From assembly GCA_963765955.1 (NCBI GenBank), contig CAVXYA010000010.1, positions 62,001-126,000 of the forward strand: a DNA stretch of 64,000 bases, given 5' to 3'. Source of the DNA: JAXDMK01 sp963765955 (GTDB taxonomy: Bacteria; Actinomycetota; Acidimicrobiia; Acidimicrobiales; AC-14). Shown one piece after another: positions 51,183 to 59,546 of this stretch (the first letter of the stretch is position 1; every line of letters begins with the position of its first letter). The notes under the pieces were generated by a model, which was not told where the DNA came from, ran no database searches, and saw only the letters and a program-made list of their open reading frames with translations. Both the position numbers and the translations under genes were made by a program.

Positions 51183-51734
51183 TCACTTGGCTGCCTTTCC
51201 GGCCTTGCGGCGGACGACCTCGCCGGCGTAGCGAATGCCCTTGCCCTTGTAGGGCTCGGGCTTGCGGACGGCGCGGATGTCGGCCGCGACCTGCCCGACG
51301 TCCTCCTTGTTGCTCCCCAGCACGCTGAGGCGGGTGGGGGCGGGCACCTCGAAGGTGACGCCCTGCGGGGCCTCGATGATCACCGGGTGGCTGTAGCCCA
51401 CGGCCAGCTCGACCGTGGTGGGCCCCTTGGCGATGGCCCGGTAGCCGACGCCGACGATCTCGAGGTCCTTGCGGAACCCGGTGGTGACCCCCACGACCAT
51501 GTTGTTCACCAGCGAGCGGGTGAGGCCGTGGAGGGCGCGGTGGTTGCGCTCGTCGTCGGGCCGTTCCACCAGCAGCATCCCGTCGTCCTGGCGGACGGTG
51601 ATGTCCTGCGGCAGGTCGCGCTCGAGCGTGCCCTTGGGACCCTTGACGGTGACGTGCAAGGTGCCTGGGCCCTCGGCGATCGTCACGTCGACGCCGGCGG
51701 GGACGGGGATGGGCGCTCGTCCGATTCGTGACAT
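51183..51734 (-). CDS. rplF: 50S ribosomal protein L6
   Basis: 183 residues (MSRIGRAPIPVPAGVDVTIA). Two L6 domains; GVGYRAIAKGPTTVELAVGY, KPEPYKGKGIRYAGEVVRRK. It follows rpsH by 11 nt. Confidence 0.97.
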   Translation of the reverse strand: MSRIGRAPIPVPAGVDVTIAEGPGTLHVTVKGPKGTLERDLPQDITVRQDDGMLLVERPDDERNHRALHGLTRSLVNNMVVGVTTGFRKDLEIVGVGYRAIAKGPTTVELAVGYSHPVIIEAPQGVTFEVPAPTRLSVLGSNKEDVGQVAADIRAVRKPEPYKGKGIRYAGEVVRRKAGKAAK

Positions 51735-51745
51735 CTAGGAGCTCC

Positions 51746-52150
51746 TCACCAGACGAAGCAGAGGATCTCGCCGCCGACGCGCAGCTGGCGCGCCTCGCGG
51801 TCGGTCATGAGCCCCTGGCTGGTGGACAGGACGGCCACGCCCAGGCCTCCGAGGACTCGGGGCAGGCGGTCGGCCTTGGTGTACACCCGCAGCCCCGGCT
51901 TGGACACCCGCTTGATGCCGGAGATGGTGGGCGCCCGCTCGGGCGTGTACTTCATGGTGATCTCCAGCGTGCGCCCGGGGCGCTCGGTCTCGTCGCGAAC
52001 CGTGAAGTCGGCGATGTAGCCCTCGCGGCGAAGGATGTGAGCGAGGGCTTCCTTGAGCTTGGAGGAGGGCATCAGGACGGTGTCCTGCATGGCCACGCCC
52101 CCGTTGCGGATCCGGGTGAGCATGTCGGCGATCGGGTCGGTCATCGTCAT
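51746..52150 (-). CDS. rpsH: 30S ribosomal protein S8
   Basis: 134 residues. DPIADMLTRIRNGGVAMQDT, VLMPSSKLKEALAHILRREG, and GVAVLSTSQGLMTDREARQL, ending GEILCFVW. Binds 16S rRNA helix 21. Confidence 0.97.
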   Translation of the reverse strand: MTMTDPIADMLTRIRNGGVAMQDTVLMPSSKLKEALAHILRREGYIADFTVRDETERPGRTLEITMKYTPERAPTISGIKRVSKPGLRVYTKADRLPRVLGGLGVAVLSTSQGLMTDREARQLRVGGEILCFVW

Positions 52151-52168
52151 CTTCGGCTGTTTCCCCCC

Positions 52169-52354
52169 TTACCAGCTGGCCTTGGTGACACCGGGCACTT
52201 CGCCGGCGTGCACCATCTCCCGCAGGCAGATCCGGCACAGGCCGAACTGACGGAACACGGCACGCGGACGACCGCAGCGCCGGCATCGGGTGTAACCCCG
52301 GACCTTGAACTTCGGCTTGCGCTGCTGCTTGATGACAAGTGCTTTCTTGGCCAC
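52169..52354 (-). CDS. rpsN: 30S ribosomal protein S14 type Z
   Basis: 61 residues (MAKKALVIKQQRKPKFKVRG). Zinc-binding CRRCGR ... CRICLRE motif; ends PGVTKASW. The short zinc form, as in most actinobacteria. Confidence 0.97.
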   Translation of the reverse strand: MAKKALVIKQQRKPKFKVRGYTRCRRCGRPRAVFRQFGLCRICLREMVHAGEVPGVTKASW

Positions 52355-52376
52355 GGTGGGGGTCTAACCTTCCCTA

Positions 52377-52994
52377 CTAATTCGTGTCACGGCGGAACGG
52401 GAACCCGAAGGCGTCGAGCAGGGCTCGGCCCTCGTCGTTGGTGCGGGCGGTGGTGACGATCGTGATGTCCATGCCCCGGATGGCGTCGACCTTGTCGTAG
52501 TCGATCTCGGGGAAGATGAGCTGCTCGTCGAAGCCGAAGGTGTAGTTGCCCCGGCCGTCGAAGGCGTTGGGCGGCAGCCCCCGGAAGTCGCGGACGCGAG
52601 GGATGGCCAGGCTGATGAGCCGGTCGAGGAACTCCCACATGCGGGCGCCCCGGAGGGTGACCTTGGCCCCGATGGCGTTGCCCTCCCGCAGCTTGAAGGC
52701 GGCGATGGAGCGGCGGGCCTTGGTGACCAGCGGCTTCTGGCCGGTGATCTGCTTGAGGTCGCTGACCGCGCCGTCGAGCAGCGAGGCCTGCTGGGTGGCC
52801 TTGCCCACGCCCATGTTGACGACGATCTTCTCCAGCCGGGGGACCTGCATGATGTTGGTGAAGTCGAGCTCGCCCAGCAGGCGGGGCCGGATCTCGCTGT
52901 CGTACTTGACCTTGAGCCGGGGCGGGGGGGCGGCCACGACGGGCGCCTTGGCCGCGCCCTTGGTGCCCTTCTCTGTGGTAGCGGGAGCGGCCAT
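52377..52994 (-). CDS. rplE: 50S ribosomal protein L5
   Basis: 205 residues from ATG 52994. An Ala/Lys/Pro-rich N-terminal extension (~25 residues: ATTEKGTKGAAKAP) precedes the L5 core (VPRLEKIVVNMGVGKATQQA, ITGQKPLVTKARRSIAAFKL, FDGRGNYTFGFDEQLIFPEI). It binds 5S rRNA. Start overlaps rplX TGA (TGATG). Confidence 0.97.
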   Translation of the reverse strand: MAAPATTEKGTKGAAKAPVVAAPPPRLKVKYDSEIRPRLLGELDFTNIMQVPRLEKIVVNMGVGKATQQASLLDGAVSDLKQITGQKPLVTKARRSIAAFKLREGNAIGAKVTLRGARMWEFLDRLISLAIPRVRDFRGLPPNAFDGRGNYTFGFDEQLIFPEIDYDKVDAIRGMDITIVTTARTNDEGRALLDAFGFPFRRDTN

Positions 52995-53299
52995 CAGACG
53001 TCGCCTCCGCACTTGCGGCAGATCCGGATCTTCTTGCCCCGGTCGTCGAAGCGGTAGCCGACGCGGGTGGGCCCGCAGTTGGAGCACAGCAGGGCCACGT
53101 TGGCCACGGGGATGGGCATGTCGCGGTCGATGATCCCGGCCTGCATGGTGGCCCGGGCCGCCCGCTGGTGCTTGCGGGCCGTGTTCACACCGTCGACGAT
53201 GACCTTGCCCTCCTTGGGGATGGCGCGCATGATCTCGCCCTCGTCCCCCCGGTCCTTGCCGGAGAGCACGCGGACTCGATCACCTTTCTTCAGCTTCAT
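52994..53299 (-). CDS. rplX: 50S ribosomal protein L24
   Basis: 101 residues (MKLKKGDRVRVLSGKDRGDE). KOW motif in GDRVRVLSGKDRGDEG; C-terminal Cys pairs (CSNCG, CRKCG) suggest zinc binding. Start overlaps rplN TGA (TGATG). Confidence 0.96.
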   Translation of the reverse strand: MKLKKGDRVRVLSGKDRGDEGEIMRAIPKEGKVIVDGVNTARKHQRAARATMQAGIIDRDMPIPVANVALLCSNCGPTRVGYRFDDRGKKIRICRKCGGDV

Positions 53300-53667
53300 C
53301 AGAGGACCTCGGGTGCCAAGGAGACGATTCGCATGAACTTCTTGTCGCGCAGCTCGCGGCCGACGGGGCCGAAGATGCGGGTGCCGCGGGGCTGGAGGGC
53401 GTCGGTGATGAGGACGGCGGCGTTCTCGTCGAAGCGGATGTAGCTGCCGTCGGGGCGCCGGTTCTCCTTCTTGGTGCGCACGACGACGCACTTGACCACG
53501 TCGCCCTTCTTGACCGTGCCTCCGGGGATGGCGTCCTTGACGGTGCCCACGATGATGTCGCCGATCGACGCGTACCGGCGCCGGGAGCCGCCCAGCACCT
53601 TGATGCAGAGCACCTCCTTGGCGCCCGAGTTGTCGGCCACCCGCAGTCGGGTCTCCTGCTGGATCAC
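53299..53667 (-). CDS. rplN: 50S ribosomal protein L14
   Basis: 122 residues from GTG 53667 (MIQQETRLRVADNSGAKEVL). GGSRRRYASIGDIIVGTVKD and FDENAAVLITDALQPRGTRI. The GTG overlaps the rpsQ TGA (GTGA). Confidence 0.97.
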   Translation of the reverse strand: MIQQETRLRVADNSGAKEVLCIKVLGGSRRRYASIGDIIVGTVKDAIPGGTVKKGDVVKCVVVRTKKENRRPDGSYIRFDENAAVLITDALQPRGTRIFGPVGRELRDKKFMRIVSLAPEVL

Positions 53668-53957
53668 TTGGCCCGCTCCAGGACTTCGACGATGCGCCAG
53701 CGCTTCAGCTTCGACATGGGCCGGGTCTCCTGCACGCGGACCCGGTCGCCCACCCGCGACTCGTTGTTCTCGTCGTGGGCGTGGAAACGCTTGGTGCGCT
53801 GCACCGTCTTGGCGTAGCGCCGGTGGCGGACACGCTCGACCACGGCCACGATCGCGGTCTTGTCCATGGCGGTGGACACCACCACGCCCTCCCGCACCTT
53901 GCGGGCGTTGGGGCGCGCTTCGGCGGTGTCTCTGGCGGGACTGGTCTGGTCGCTCAT
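53664..53957 (-). CDS. rpsQ: 30S ribosomal protein S17
   Basis: 97 residues, with ~20 extra N-terminal residues (MSDQTSPARDTAEARPNARK) before VREGVVVSTAMDKTAIVAVV. The RVGDRVRVQETRPMSKLKRW end is typical. ATG overlaps the rpmC TGA (ATGA). Confidence 0.96.
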   Translation of the reverse strand: MSDQTSPARDTAEARPNARKVREGVVVSTAMDKTAIVAVVERVRHRRYAKTVQRTKRFHAHDENNESRVGDRVRVQETRPMSKLKRWRIVEVLERAK

Positions 53958-54313
53958 TGCTGTCCACCTTCGGGATCGTTCTCGTCCTGGGCGCCGGCGG
54001 CGCGGGCGGCCCGGGCGGCCCGGCGGCTGCCCAGCACCCGGGCCCGGCGGGCCTCGGTCGCGGCCGGGGACTCCTCGGCCTCGGCCTCGTTGTCGGGTGC
54101 CTCCTCGGCCTCGGCCGCCGCGATCTCCCGCTCGCGCAGCAGCGTGTTGATGCGGGCGATCTCCTTGCGGACCTCACCCAGCCGGGAGTAGTTGTCGAGC
54201 TGGCCGGTGACGTGCTGGAAGCGGAAGTTGAAAAGCTCCTGGCGGGCCTCGATCAGGCGGTTGACGAGCTCGTCGTCGTCCATCTCGCGGAGCTCGGCGA
54301 TGGCGGTAGGCAT
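53954..54313 (-). CDS. rpmC: 50S ribosomal protein L29 with long acidic tail
   Basis: 119 residues from ATG 54313. The first ~65 residues (AELREMDDDELVNRLIEARQ, FNFRFQHVTGQLDNYSRLGE) are ordinary L29. The remaining ~55 form an Ala/Glu then Arg/Ala-rich tail (AAAEAEEAPDNEAEAEE, RAARAARAAGAQDEND), nearly doubling the protein. It lies 1 nt from the rplP stop. Confidence 0.95.
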   Translation of the reverse strand: MPTAIAELREMDDDELVNRLIEARQELFNFRFQHVTGQLDNYSRLGEVRKEIARINTLLREREIAAAEAEEAPDNEAEAEESPAATEARRARVLGSRRAARAARAAGAQDENDPEGGQQ

Positions 54314-54314
54314 G

Positions 54315-54731
54315 TCACACCCCCGCTTCGCGGGACACGATTCGGGCCTTGATCGGCAGCTTCTGGATGGCCCGGTCGAGGGCCTCCTTGGCCAGGCCCT
54401 CGGGCACGCCGCCCAGCTCGAACATGATGCGGCCGGGCTTGACCACGGCCACCCAGCGCTCGGGGTTGCCCTTGCCCGAGCCCATGCGGGTCTCGGCCGG
54501 CTTCTCGGTGACCGGCTTGTGGGGGAAGATGTTGATCCAGACCTTGCCTCCACGCTTGACGTGGCGGGTCATGGCGATACGGGCGGCCTCGATCTGGCGG
54601 GCGGTGATCCAGCCCGGCTCCATGGCCTGGATGCCGTAGTCGCCGAAGGAGACCTCGGTGCCGCCGGTGGCGGCGCCGGTGAGCCGCCCTCGGTGCTGCT
54701 TGCGGTGCTTGACCCGCTTGGGCATCAACAT
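54315..54731 (-). CDS. rplP: 50S ribosomal protein L16
   Basis: 138 residues from ATG 54731 with ggaggcaccc upstream (MLMPKRVKHRKQHRGRLTGA). FGDYGIQAMEPGWITARQIE and TRMGSGKGNPERWVAVVKPG are characteristic. Confidence 0.97.
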   Translation of the reverse strand: MLMPKRVKHRKQHRGRLTGAATGGTEVSFGDYGIQAMEPGWITARQIEAARIAMTRHVKRGGKVWINIFPHKPVTEKPAETRMGSGKGNPERWVAVVKPGRIMFELGGVPEGLAKEALDRAIQKLPIKARIVSREAGV

Positions 54732-54759
54732 GGGTGCCTCCGGTGGCCGCGCCCGCCGC

Positions 54760-54878
54760 CGAAGGCGACCGCAACGGCTGCCGGCAGAGGGGAACGGCGG
54801 AGGGCGAACCGGCTGTGCCGGTCGCCCGTAGCTCCTTGGCGCTCGTCCGTACGGAGCGAAGCGAGTGAGGACGAAGTC
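54760..54878. repeat. Spacer repeat between rplP and rpsC
   Basis: Homologous to the rplF-rplR spacer (51060-51182): ggctgccggca, accggctgtgccgg, tagctcc, acggagcgaagcgagtgagg. It separates rplP from rpsC by 149 nt where these genes are normally a few bases apart. Confidence 0.75.
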
Positions 54879-54880
54879 AT

Positions 54881-55888
54881 CTACTCGTCCCCGGTGCGGA
54901 AGTGGGGGGTCTCGTGGTGCTGCCGGGTGCGGCGCTCGATCTCCTCTTCCTCGGCCAGGAGGCGCTCCGTCTCGGGATCGGCCTCCCGGACGACAGGCGT
55001 GGCCGCGTCGTCCCCCAAGGTGATGCCGTCGGACACGGTGACACCCGCCGGCTCGTCGAGCGTGCCTTCGACCGGCGCCAGGCTGGTGCCGTCGGGCAGC
55101 ACCTCGGGGGCGGCGGTGCCGGCGGTACCCAGCTCCTCCTCGCCCGGGCGGCGGCGGCCGCCACCGGCGGAGATGACGCGGCGGGGCTTGGCGTGGCCCG
55201 ACGTCTCGCCCACGGCCATGGCCGCCTCGCGGGAGATCTTGTCCTCGGTGGAGGTCTTGTAGGGCAGGATGTCGCCCTTGTAGATCCAGCACTTCACGCC
55301 GATGCGGCCGAAGGTGGTGCGGGCCTCACGGAAGCCGTAGTCGATGTCGGAGCGCAGGGTGTGCAGGGGCACCCGTCCCTCGCGGTACCACTCGCTGCGG
55401 GCCATCTCCGAGCCGCCGAGGCGGCCCGAGCACTGGATACGGATGCCAAGGGCGCCGGCCTTCTGGGCCGTCTGCACCGCCCGCTTCATGGCCCGGCGGA
55501 AGCTGACCCGGCCCGCCAGCTGGTCGGCCACGCCCTGGGCGATGAGGGCGGCGTCGAGCTCGGGCTGCTTGATCTCCTGGATGTTGAGCTGGACCTTGAC
55601 GTTGCCCGTCATCTTGGCCAGGTCGGTGCGCAGGCGGTCGGCCTCGGCGCCCCGGCGGCCGATGACGATGCCCGGACGGGCGGTGTGGACGTCGATGCGG
55701 AGGCGGTCACGCGTACGTTCGACCTCGACCCGGCTGATGGCTGCGTGGGGCAGCTGCTTCATCAGGTAGTCGCGGATCTTCCAGTCCTCGATGAGGTAGT
55801 CGGTGTACTCGCGATCGCTGAACCACCGGGACTTCCAGTCGGTGGTGACGCCGAGGCGGAACCCGTAGGGGTTGACCTTCTGGCCCAA
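54881..55888 (-). CDS. rpsC: 30S ribosomal protein S3, extended C-terminus
   Basis: 335 residues; S3 is usually ~210-280. N-terminal KH domain (PGIVIGRRGAEADRLRTDLA) and S3 C-terminal domain (LGGSEMARSEWYREGRVPLH, DIDYGFREARTTFGRIGVKC) are intact to about residue 220. The rest is an acidic, Gly/Pro-containing tail (PGEEELGTAGTAAP, ETERLLAEEEEIERR). Confidence 0.95.
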   Translation of the reverse strand: MGQKVNPYGFRLGVTTDWKSRWFSDREYTDYLIEDWKIRDYLMKQLPHAAISRVEVERTRDRLRIDVHTARPGIVIGRRGAEADRLRTDLAKMTGNVKVQLNIQEIKQPELDAALIAQGVADQLAGRVSFRRAMKRAVQTAQKAGALGIRIQCSGRLGGSEMARSEWYREGRVPLHTLRSDIDYGFREARTTFGRIGVKCWIYKGDILPYKTSTEDKISREAAMAVGETSGHAKPRRVISAGGGRRRPGEEELGTAGTAAPEVLPDGTSLAPVEGTLDEPAGVTVSDGITLGDDAATPVVREADPETERLLAEEEEIERRTRQHHETPHFRTGDE

Positions 55889-55891
55889 CAG

Positions 55892-56746
55892 TTACTCCTT
55901 GTCCTCTTCGCCGTCGTCGGCGTCGCCCGCGTCGTCGCCGTTGTCGTCGCCGCCGTTGTCGTCGGCCCCGTTGTCGTCGGCCGCGTCGTCGTCGTCCTTG
56001 GCGTCCGTCGTGCCTTCATCGCCCGCCGCCGGGCCTTCAGTCCGGACCTCCGGGGCTTGGGTGATGGCGTCGGGGGGGGTCTCGTTGTCGTCGGCCATGG
56101 TGGGAACCTCCATCTGGGTCGGTTCGGACGTCTGGGTGAGTTCGGGCGACCCGGTGGCTCCGGGCGCAGCGGTCGTGGGTGTCGATCTCGACTCGTCGCG
56201 GCGACGGCCGCGGCCGGAACCGCCCCGGTCGGGCCGGCCGGAGGGCGCCGCGGCCTGGGGTCGGCGGGGACCGCCCCGGCGGCCGGTGGCGGCCTGGGCC
56301 CGCTGGGCCCGGCGCTGGCGCAGCTCGGACTCGGGCAGGCGGCTGACGATGACGGTGACGTGGGTGGTGCGCTTGCGGATGCGGGTGGCCCGGCCCCGGG
56401 CCCGGGGGCGCCACCGCTTGATGGTGGGGCCCTCGTCGGCGTAGCAGGCGGACACGAAGAGCTCGTCGGTGACCAGGGCGTGGTTGTGCTCGGCGTTGGC
56501 CATGGCCGACGCCACCAGCTTGCCCACCACGATGGCGGCGTCGCGCTCGCACAGGCGGAGGATGTCCTGGGCCCGCTGGACCTCGTGGCCCCGGATGAGG
56601 TCGAGCACCTGGCGCACCTTGTAGGGCGACACGTGGACGTGGCGGGCGACCGCCCTGGTGGAAGGGAGGTCGGCGGCGACCGCATGGGCCCGCGACTCGG
56701 GCCGGCGGCGGATGACCGGGGCCTCGTTGAGCTTCGGACCGGTCAC
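55892..56746 (-). CDS. rplV: 50S ribosomal protein L22 with very long two-part tail
   Basis: 284 residues; L22 is usually ~110-150. Residues ~25-135 are normal L22 (ARHVHVSPYKVRQVLDLIRG, AEHNHALVTDELFVSACYAD, RWRPRARGRATRIRKRTTHV; the hairpin that lines the exit tunnel). Then a basic Arg/Gly/Pro segment (RPDRGGSGRGRRRDESR), a Thr/Pro/Glu stretch and a final Asp/Asn-rich run (KDDDDAADDNGADDNGGDD) coded by gtcgtc-type repeats. The reading frame is continuous with rpsC starting 3 nt after the stop. Confidence 0.92.
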   Translation of the reverse strand: MTGPKLNEAPVIRRRPESRAHAVAADLPSTRAVARHVHVSPYKVRQVLDLIRGHEVQRAQDILRLCERDAAIVVGKLVASAMANAEHNHALVTDELFVSACYADEGPTIKRWRPRARGRATRIRKRTTHVTVIVSRLPESELRQRRAQRAQAATGRRGGPRRPQAAAPSGRPDRGGSGRGRRRDESRSTPTTAAPGATGSPELTQTSEPTQMEVPTMADDNETPPDAITQAPEVRTEGPAAGDEGTTDAKDDDDAADDNGADDNGGDDNGDDAGDADDGEEDKE

Positions 56747-56813
56747 TTGCCTCCCCTCCTACGTCGGGGAGTCCAGTGAATGCCGATGAAACGTCCCTTC
56801 GGGCCGTTCATGC

Positions 56814-57092
56814 CTAGCGCCTCCCCGCCCGTTCCTGGCCGGCGTGGAACCGGAAGGTGCGGGTGAGGGCGAACTCGCCCAGCTTGTGCCCCACCATCGA
56901 CTCGGTGATGTACACGGGCACGTGCTTGCGGCCGTCGTGGACAGCGATGGTGTGGCCGACCATGTCGGGGATCACCGTCGAGCGGCGCGACCAGGTCTTG
57001 ATGACCCGCTTCTCGCCGCGCGAGTTGAGGTCGTCGACCTTCTTGAGCAGGTGCCCGTCGATGAAGGGACCCTTCTTGAGGCTGCGTGCCAT
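56814..57092 (-). CDS. rpsS: 30S ribosomal protein S19
   Basis: 92 residues (MARSLKKGPFIDGHLLKKVD). KRVIKTWSRRSTVIPDMVGH and HKLGEFALTRTFRFHAG are typical. A 67-nt gap separates it from rplV. Confidence 0.97.
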   Translation of the reverse strand: MARSLKKGPFIDGHLLKKVDDLNSRGEKRVIKTWSRRSTVIPDMVGHTIAVHDGRKHVPVYITESMVGHKLGEFALTRTFRFHAGQERAGRR

Positions 57093-57095
57093 GAA

Positions 57096-57932
57096 TTACC
57101 TCCGGGCCCCGCGCGTCCGGCGGCGGCGGATGATGAGCTTCTGGGAAGGCTTGTTGGTGTCGCGGGTGCGGCCTTCGGGGACGCCCCAGGGCGACACCGG
57201 GTGCCGTCCACCTGAGGACTTGCCCTCGCCACCACCCAGGGGGTGGTCGACGGGGTTCATGGCCACGCCGCGGGACTGGGGGCGGACGCCCTTCCAGCGG
57301 TTGCGGCCGGCCTTGCCGATGGAGATCAGCTCGGCCTCGGCGTTGCCGACCTCACCGATGGTGGCCCGGCAGTCGATCGGTACCCGGCGCATCTCGGTGC
57401 TGGGCAGGCGGAGGGTGGCGAAGTCGCCTTCCTTGGCCACCAGCTGGATGCTGGCCCCCGCCCCCCGGCCCATCTTGCCGCCGGCGCCCGCCTTCAGTTC
57501 CACGTTGTGGACGGTGGTGCCGACGGGGATGTAGCGCAGGGGCAGGGCGTTGCCGGGCCGGATGTCGGAGCCCTGGCCGCTCTGGAGCATGTCGCCCACC
57601 CGGACTTTGGCCGGGGCCAGGATGTAGCGCTTCTCGCCGTCGAGGTAGTGGAGCAGGGCGATGCGGGCGTTGCGGTTGGGGTCGTGCTCGATGCCCGCCA
57701 CCTTGGCCGGGATGCCGTCCTTGTTCCGCTTGAAGTCGATGATGCGGTACTGCTGCTTGTGACCGCCGCCACGGTGGCGGGCCGTCTTGCGCCCGTAGCT
57801 GTTGCGCCCGCCGGTCTTGGGCAGGGGCGCGACGAGGGTCTTCTCGGGCGTCGACTTGGTGATGTCGGAGAAGTCGGAGACGGTCTGGAACCGCCGTCCG
57901 GCGCTGGTGGGCTTCCGCTTGCGAAGGGCCAT
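57096..57932 (-). CDS. rplB: 50S ribosomal protein L2
   Basis: 278 residues from ATG 57932 (MALRKRKPTSAGRRFQTVSD). GGGHKQQYRIIDFKRNKDGI, peptidyl-transferase-near RPQSRGVAMNPVDHPLGGGE, end TRGARR. Follows rplW by 11 nt. Confidence 0.98.
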   Translation of the reverse strand: MALRKRKPTSAGRRFQTVSDFSDITKSTPEKTLVAPLPKTGGRNSYGRKTARHRGGGHKQQYRIIDFKRNKDGIPAKVAGIEHDPNRNARIALLHYLDGEKRYILAPAKVRVGDMLQSGQGSDIRPGNALPLRYIPVGTTVHNVELKAGAGGKMGRGAGASIQLVAKEGDFATLRLPSTEMRRVPIDCRATIGEVGNAEAELISIGKAGRNRWKGVRPQSRGVAMNPVDHPLGGGEGKSSGGRHPVSPWGVPEGRTRDTNKPSQKLIIRRRRTRGARR

Positions 57933-57943
57933 TGGTGACTCGC

Positions 57944-58234
57944 TCAGCTCTCGAAGAGGTCGATGCGTCCACCCGGGGCCAGGGTGACGATCGCCCGCTT
58001 GGTGTCGGGTCGCTTGCCGAAGGTGGCCGACTTGCGGTTGCGCTTGCGCTTGCCCTTGCGGTTGAGGGTGTTCACGTTGGCCACCCGCACGTTGAAGATG
58101 GCCTCGATCGCATCCCGGATCTCGATCTTGGAGGCCTTGGGGTGGACGACGAACGTGTACACGTTGTCCTCCAGCAGCCCGTAGGACTTCTCGCTCACGA
58201 CCGGGCGGAGGATGACGTCGCGGGGGTCGTTCAT
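57944..58234 (-). CDS. rplW: 50S ribosomal protein L23
   Basis: 96 residues (MNDPRDVILRPVVSEKSYGL). YTFVVHPKASKIEIRDAIEA; docking site for trigger factor and SRP at the tunnel exit. ATG overlaps the rplD TGA (ATGA). Confidence 0.97.
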   Translation of the reverse strand: MNDPRDVILRPVVSEKSYGLLEDNVYTFVVHPKASKIEIRDAIEAIFNVRVANVNTLNRKGKRKRNRKSATFGKRPDTKRAIVTLAPGGRIDLFES

Positions 58235-58902
58235 GACTCGTCACCCTCGGAAGGCGTGTCGGCGGGGGCGGCGGTTTCCGAGCCGGCCTTGGGGGCGGGG
58301 ACGTTGGACTGGGTGAAGACGATCCAGTCGCAGCACAGGACGTCGTAGGCGTTCAGCTCGGACGTCAGGATGGTGCGGACGTCGGGCAGGTTGGCGAACG
58401 ACTTCTCCACGTTGTCCTGGTCACGGTCGAGGACCACCAGGATCTTCCCGGTCAGCCCGAGCATGGCCAGGGCCTTGACCGCGTCCTTGGTCTTGGGCGC
58501 CGGGAAGTCCCAGCCCTCGACCACGCCGACCCGTCCCATGGATGCCCGGTCGGACAGGGCCGAGCGCAGGGCCAGCTGCACCATCTTCTTGGGCGTGCGC
58601 TGGACGTAGCTGCGGGGCTTGGGGCCGAGGGCCACGCCGCCGCCTCGCCAGTGGGGGGCACGGATGGAGCCCTGGCGGGCTCGTCCGGAGCCCTTCTGGC
58701 GCCACGGCTTGCGACCGCCACCCCGGACCTCGGCCCGGGTGAGCGTGCTCTGGTCGCCCTGGCGGATCCCGGCCAGCTGCCCGACCACCACCTGGTGCAT
58801 GACGGGGATGTTGGGCGTGATGCCGAAGATCTTCTCGTCGACCGTGACCGCGCCGACCTTGGAACCGGAGGACGGGCTGAGGACATCGACCTGCATCGCC
58901 AT
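58231..58902 (-). CDS. rplD: 50S ribosomal protein L4
   Basis: 223 residues. TRAEVRGGGRKPWRQKGSGR, HWRGGGVALGPKPRSYVQRT (tunnel loop), then the globular end plus an acidic tail (SETAAPADTPSEGDES). ATG 58902 overlaps the rplC TGA (TGATG). Confidence 0.97.
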   Translation of the reverse strand: MAMQVDVLSPSSGSKVGAVTVDEKIFGITPNIPVMHQVVVGQLAGIRQGDQSTLTRAEVRGGGRKPWRQKGSGRARQGSIRAPHWRGGGVALGPKPRSYVQRTPKKMVQLALRSALSDRASMGRVGVVEGWDFPAPKTKDAVKALAMLGLTGKILVVLDRDQDNVEKSFANLPDVRTILTSELNAYDVLCCDWIVFTQSNVPAPKAGSETAAPADTPSEGDES

Positions 58903-59546
58903 CAGCCTTTCCCGTTTCGGATCGTGTTGCGGATGAGGACGAGCCCGCCCCGGGGCCCGGGGACAGCGCCCTTGAGCAGGACGATCTCGCGGTCGGGGTC
59001 GGCCTGCACGACTTCGAGGTTGAGGGTGGTCACCTGCTGGTTCCCGACCCGGCCCGCCATCTTGGTGCCCTTGAACACCCGGGCCGGCGTGGCGCAGGCG
59101 CCGATGGCGCCCGGCTTGCGGTGGGTCTTGTGGGTGCCGTGGGAGGCGCTCATGCCTTTGAAGTTGTGGCGCTTCATGACCCCGGTGAAGCCCTTGCCCT
59201 TGCTCACCGCGGTGACGTCGACCCGCTCGCCCTTCTCCAACACGCCGGCGGTGAGCTCCTGGCCCACCTCGTAGTCGCCCAGGTCGCTGATGCGCAGCTC
59301 GACCAGCCGGCGACCGGGCTCGACGCCGGCGTGGGCGAAGTGGCCGGCCTCGGGCTTGTTCAGCTTGGAGGGCCGGACGGAGCCGAAGGTGACCTGGAGC
59401 GCGCTGTAGCCGTCGTGCTCAGGGGTCTTGACCTGCACCACCCGGCACGGCGCCACGCGCACGAGCGTGACCGGAATGGCACGGTTCTGGTCGTCCCAGA
59501 CCTGTGTCATGCCGACCTTCTCGCCGACGATCGCCCTGCTTGCCAT
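58902..59546 (-). CDS. rplC: 50S ribosomal protein L3
   Basis: 214 residues from ATG 59546 (MASRAIVGEKVGMTQVWDDQ). KGKGFTGVMKRHNFKGMSAS and the RKPGAIGACATPARVFKGTK loop. It begins a block that is separated from rpsJ by 419 nt. Confidence 0.97.
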   Translation of the reverse strand: MASRAIVGEKVGMTQVWDDQNRAIPVTLVRVAPCRVVQVKTPEHDGYSALQVTFGSVRPSKLNKPEAGHFAHAGVEPGRRLVELRISDLGDYEVGQELTAGVLEKGERVDVTAVSKGKGFTGVMKRHNFKGMSASHGTHKTHRKPGAIGACATPARVFKGTKMAGRVGNQQVTTLNLEVVQADPDREIVLLKGAVPGPRGGLVLIRNTIRNGKG

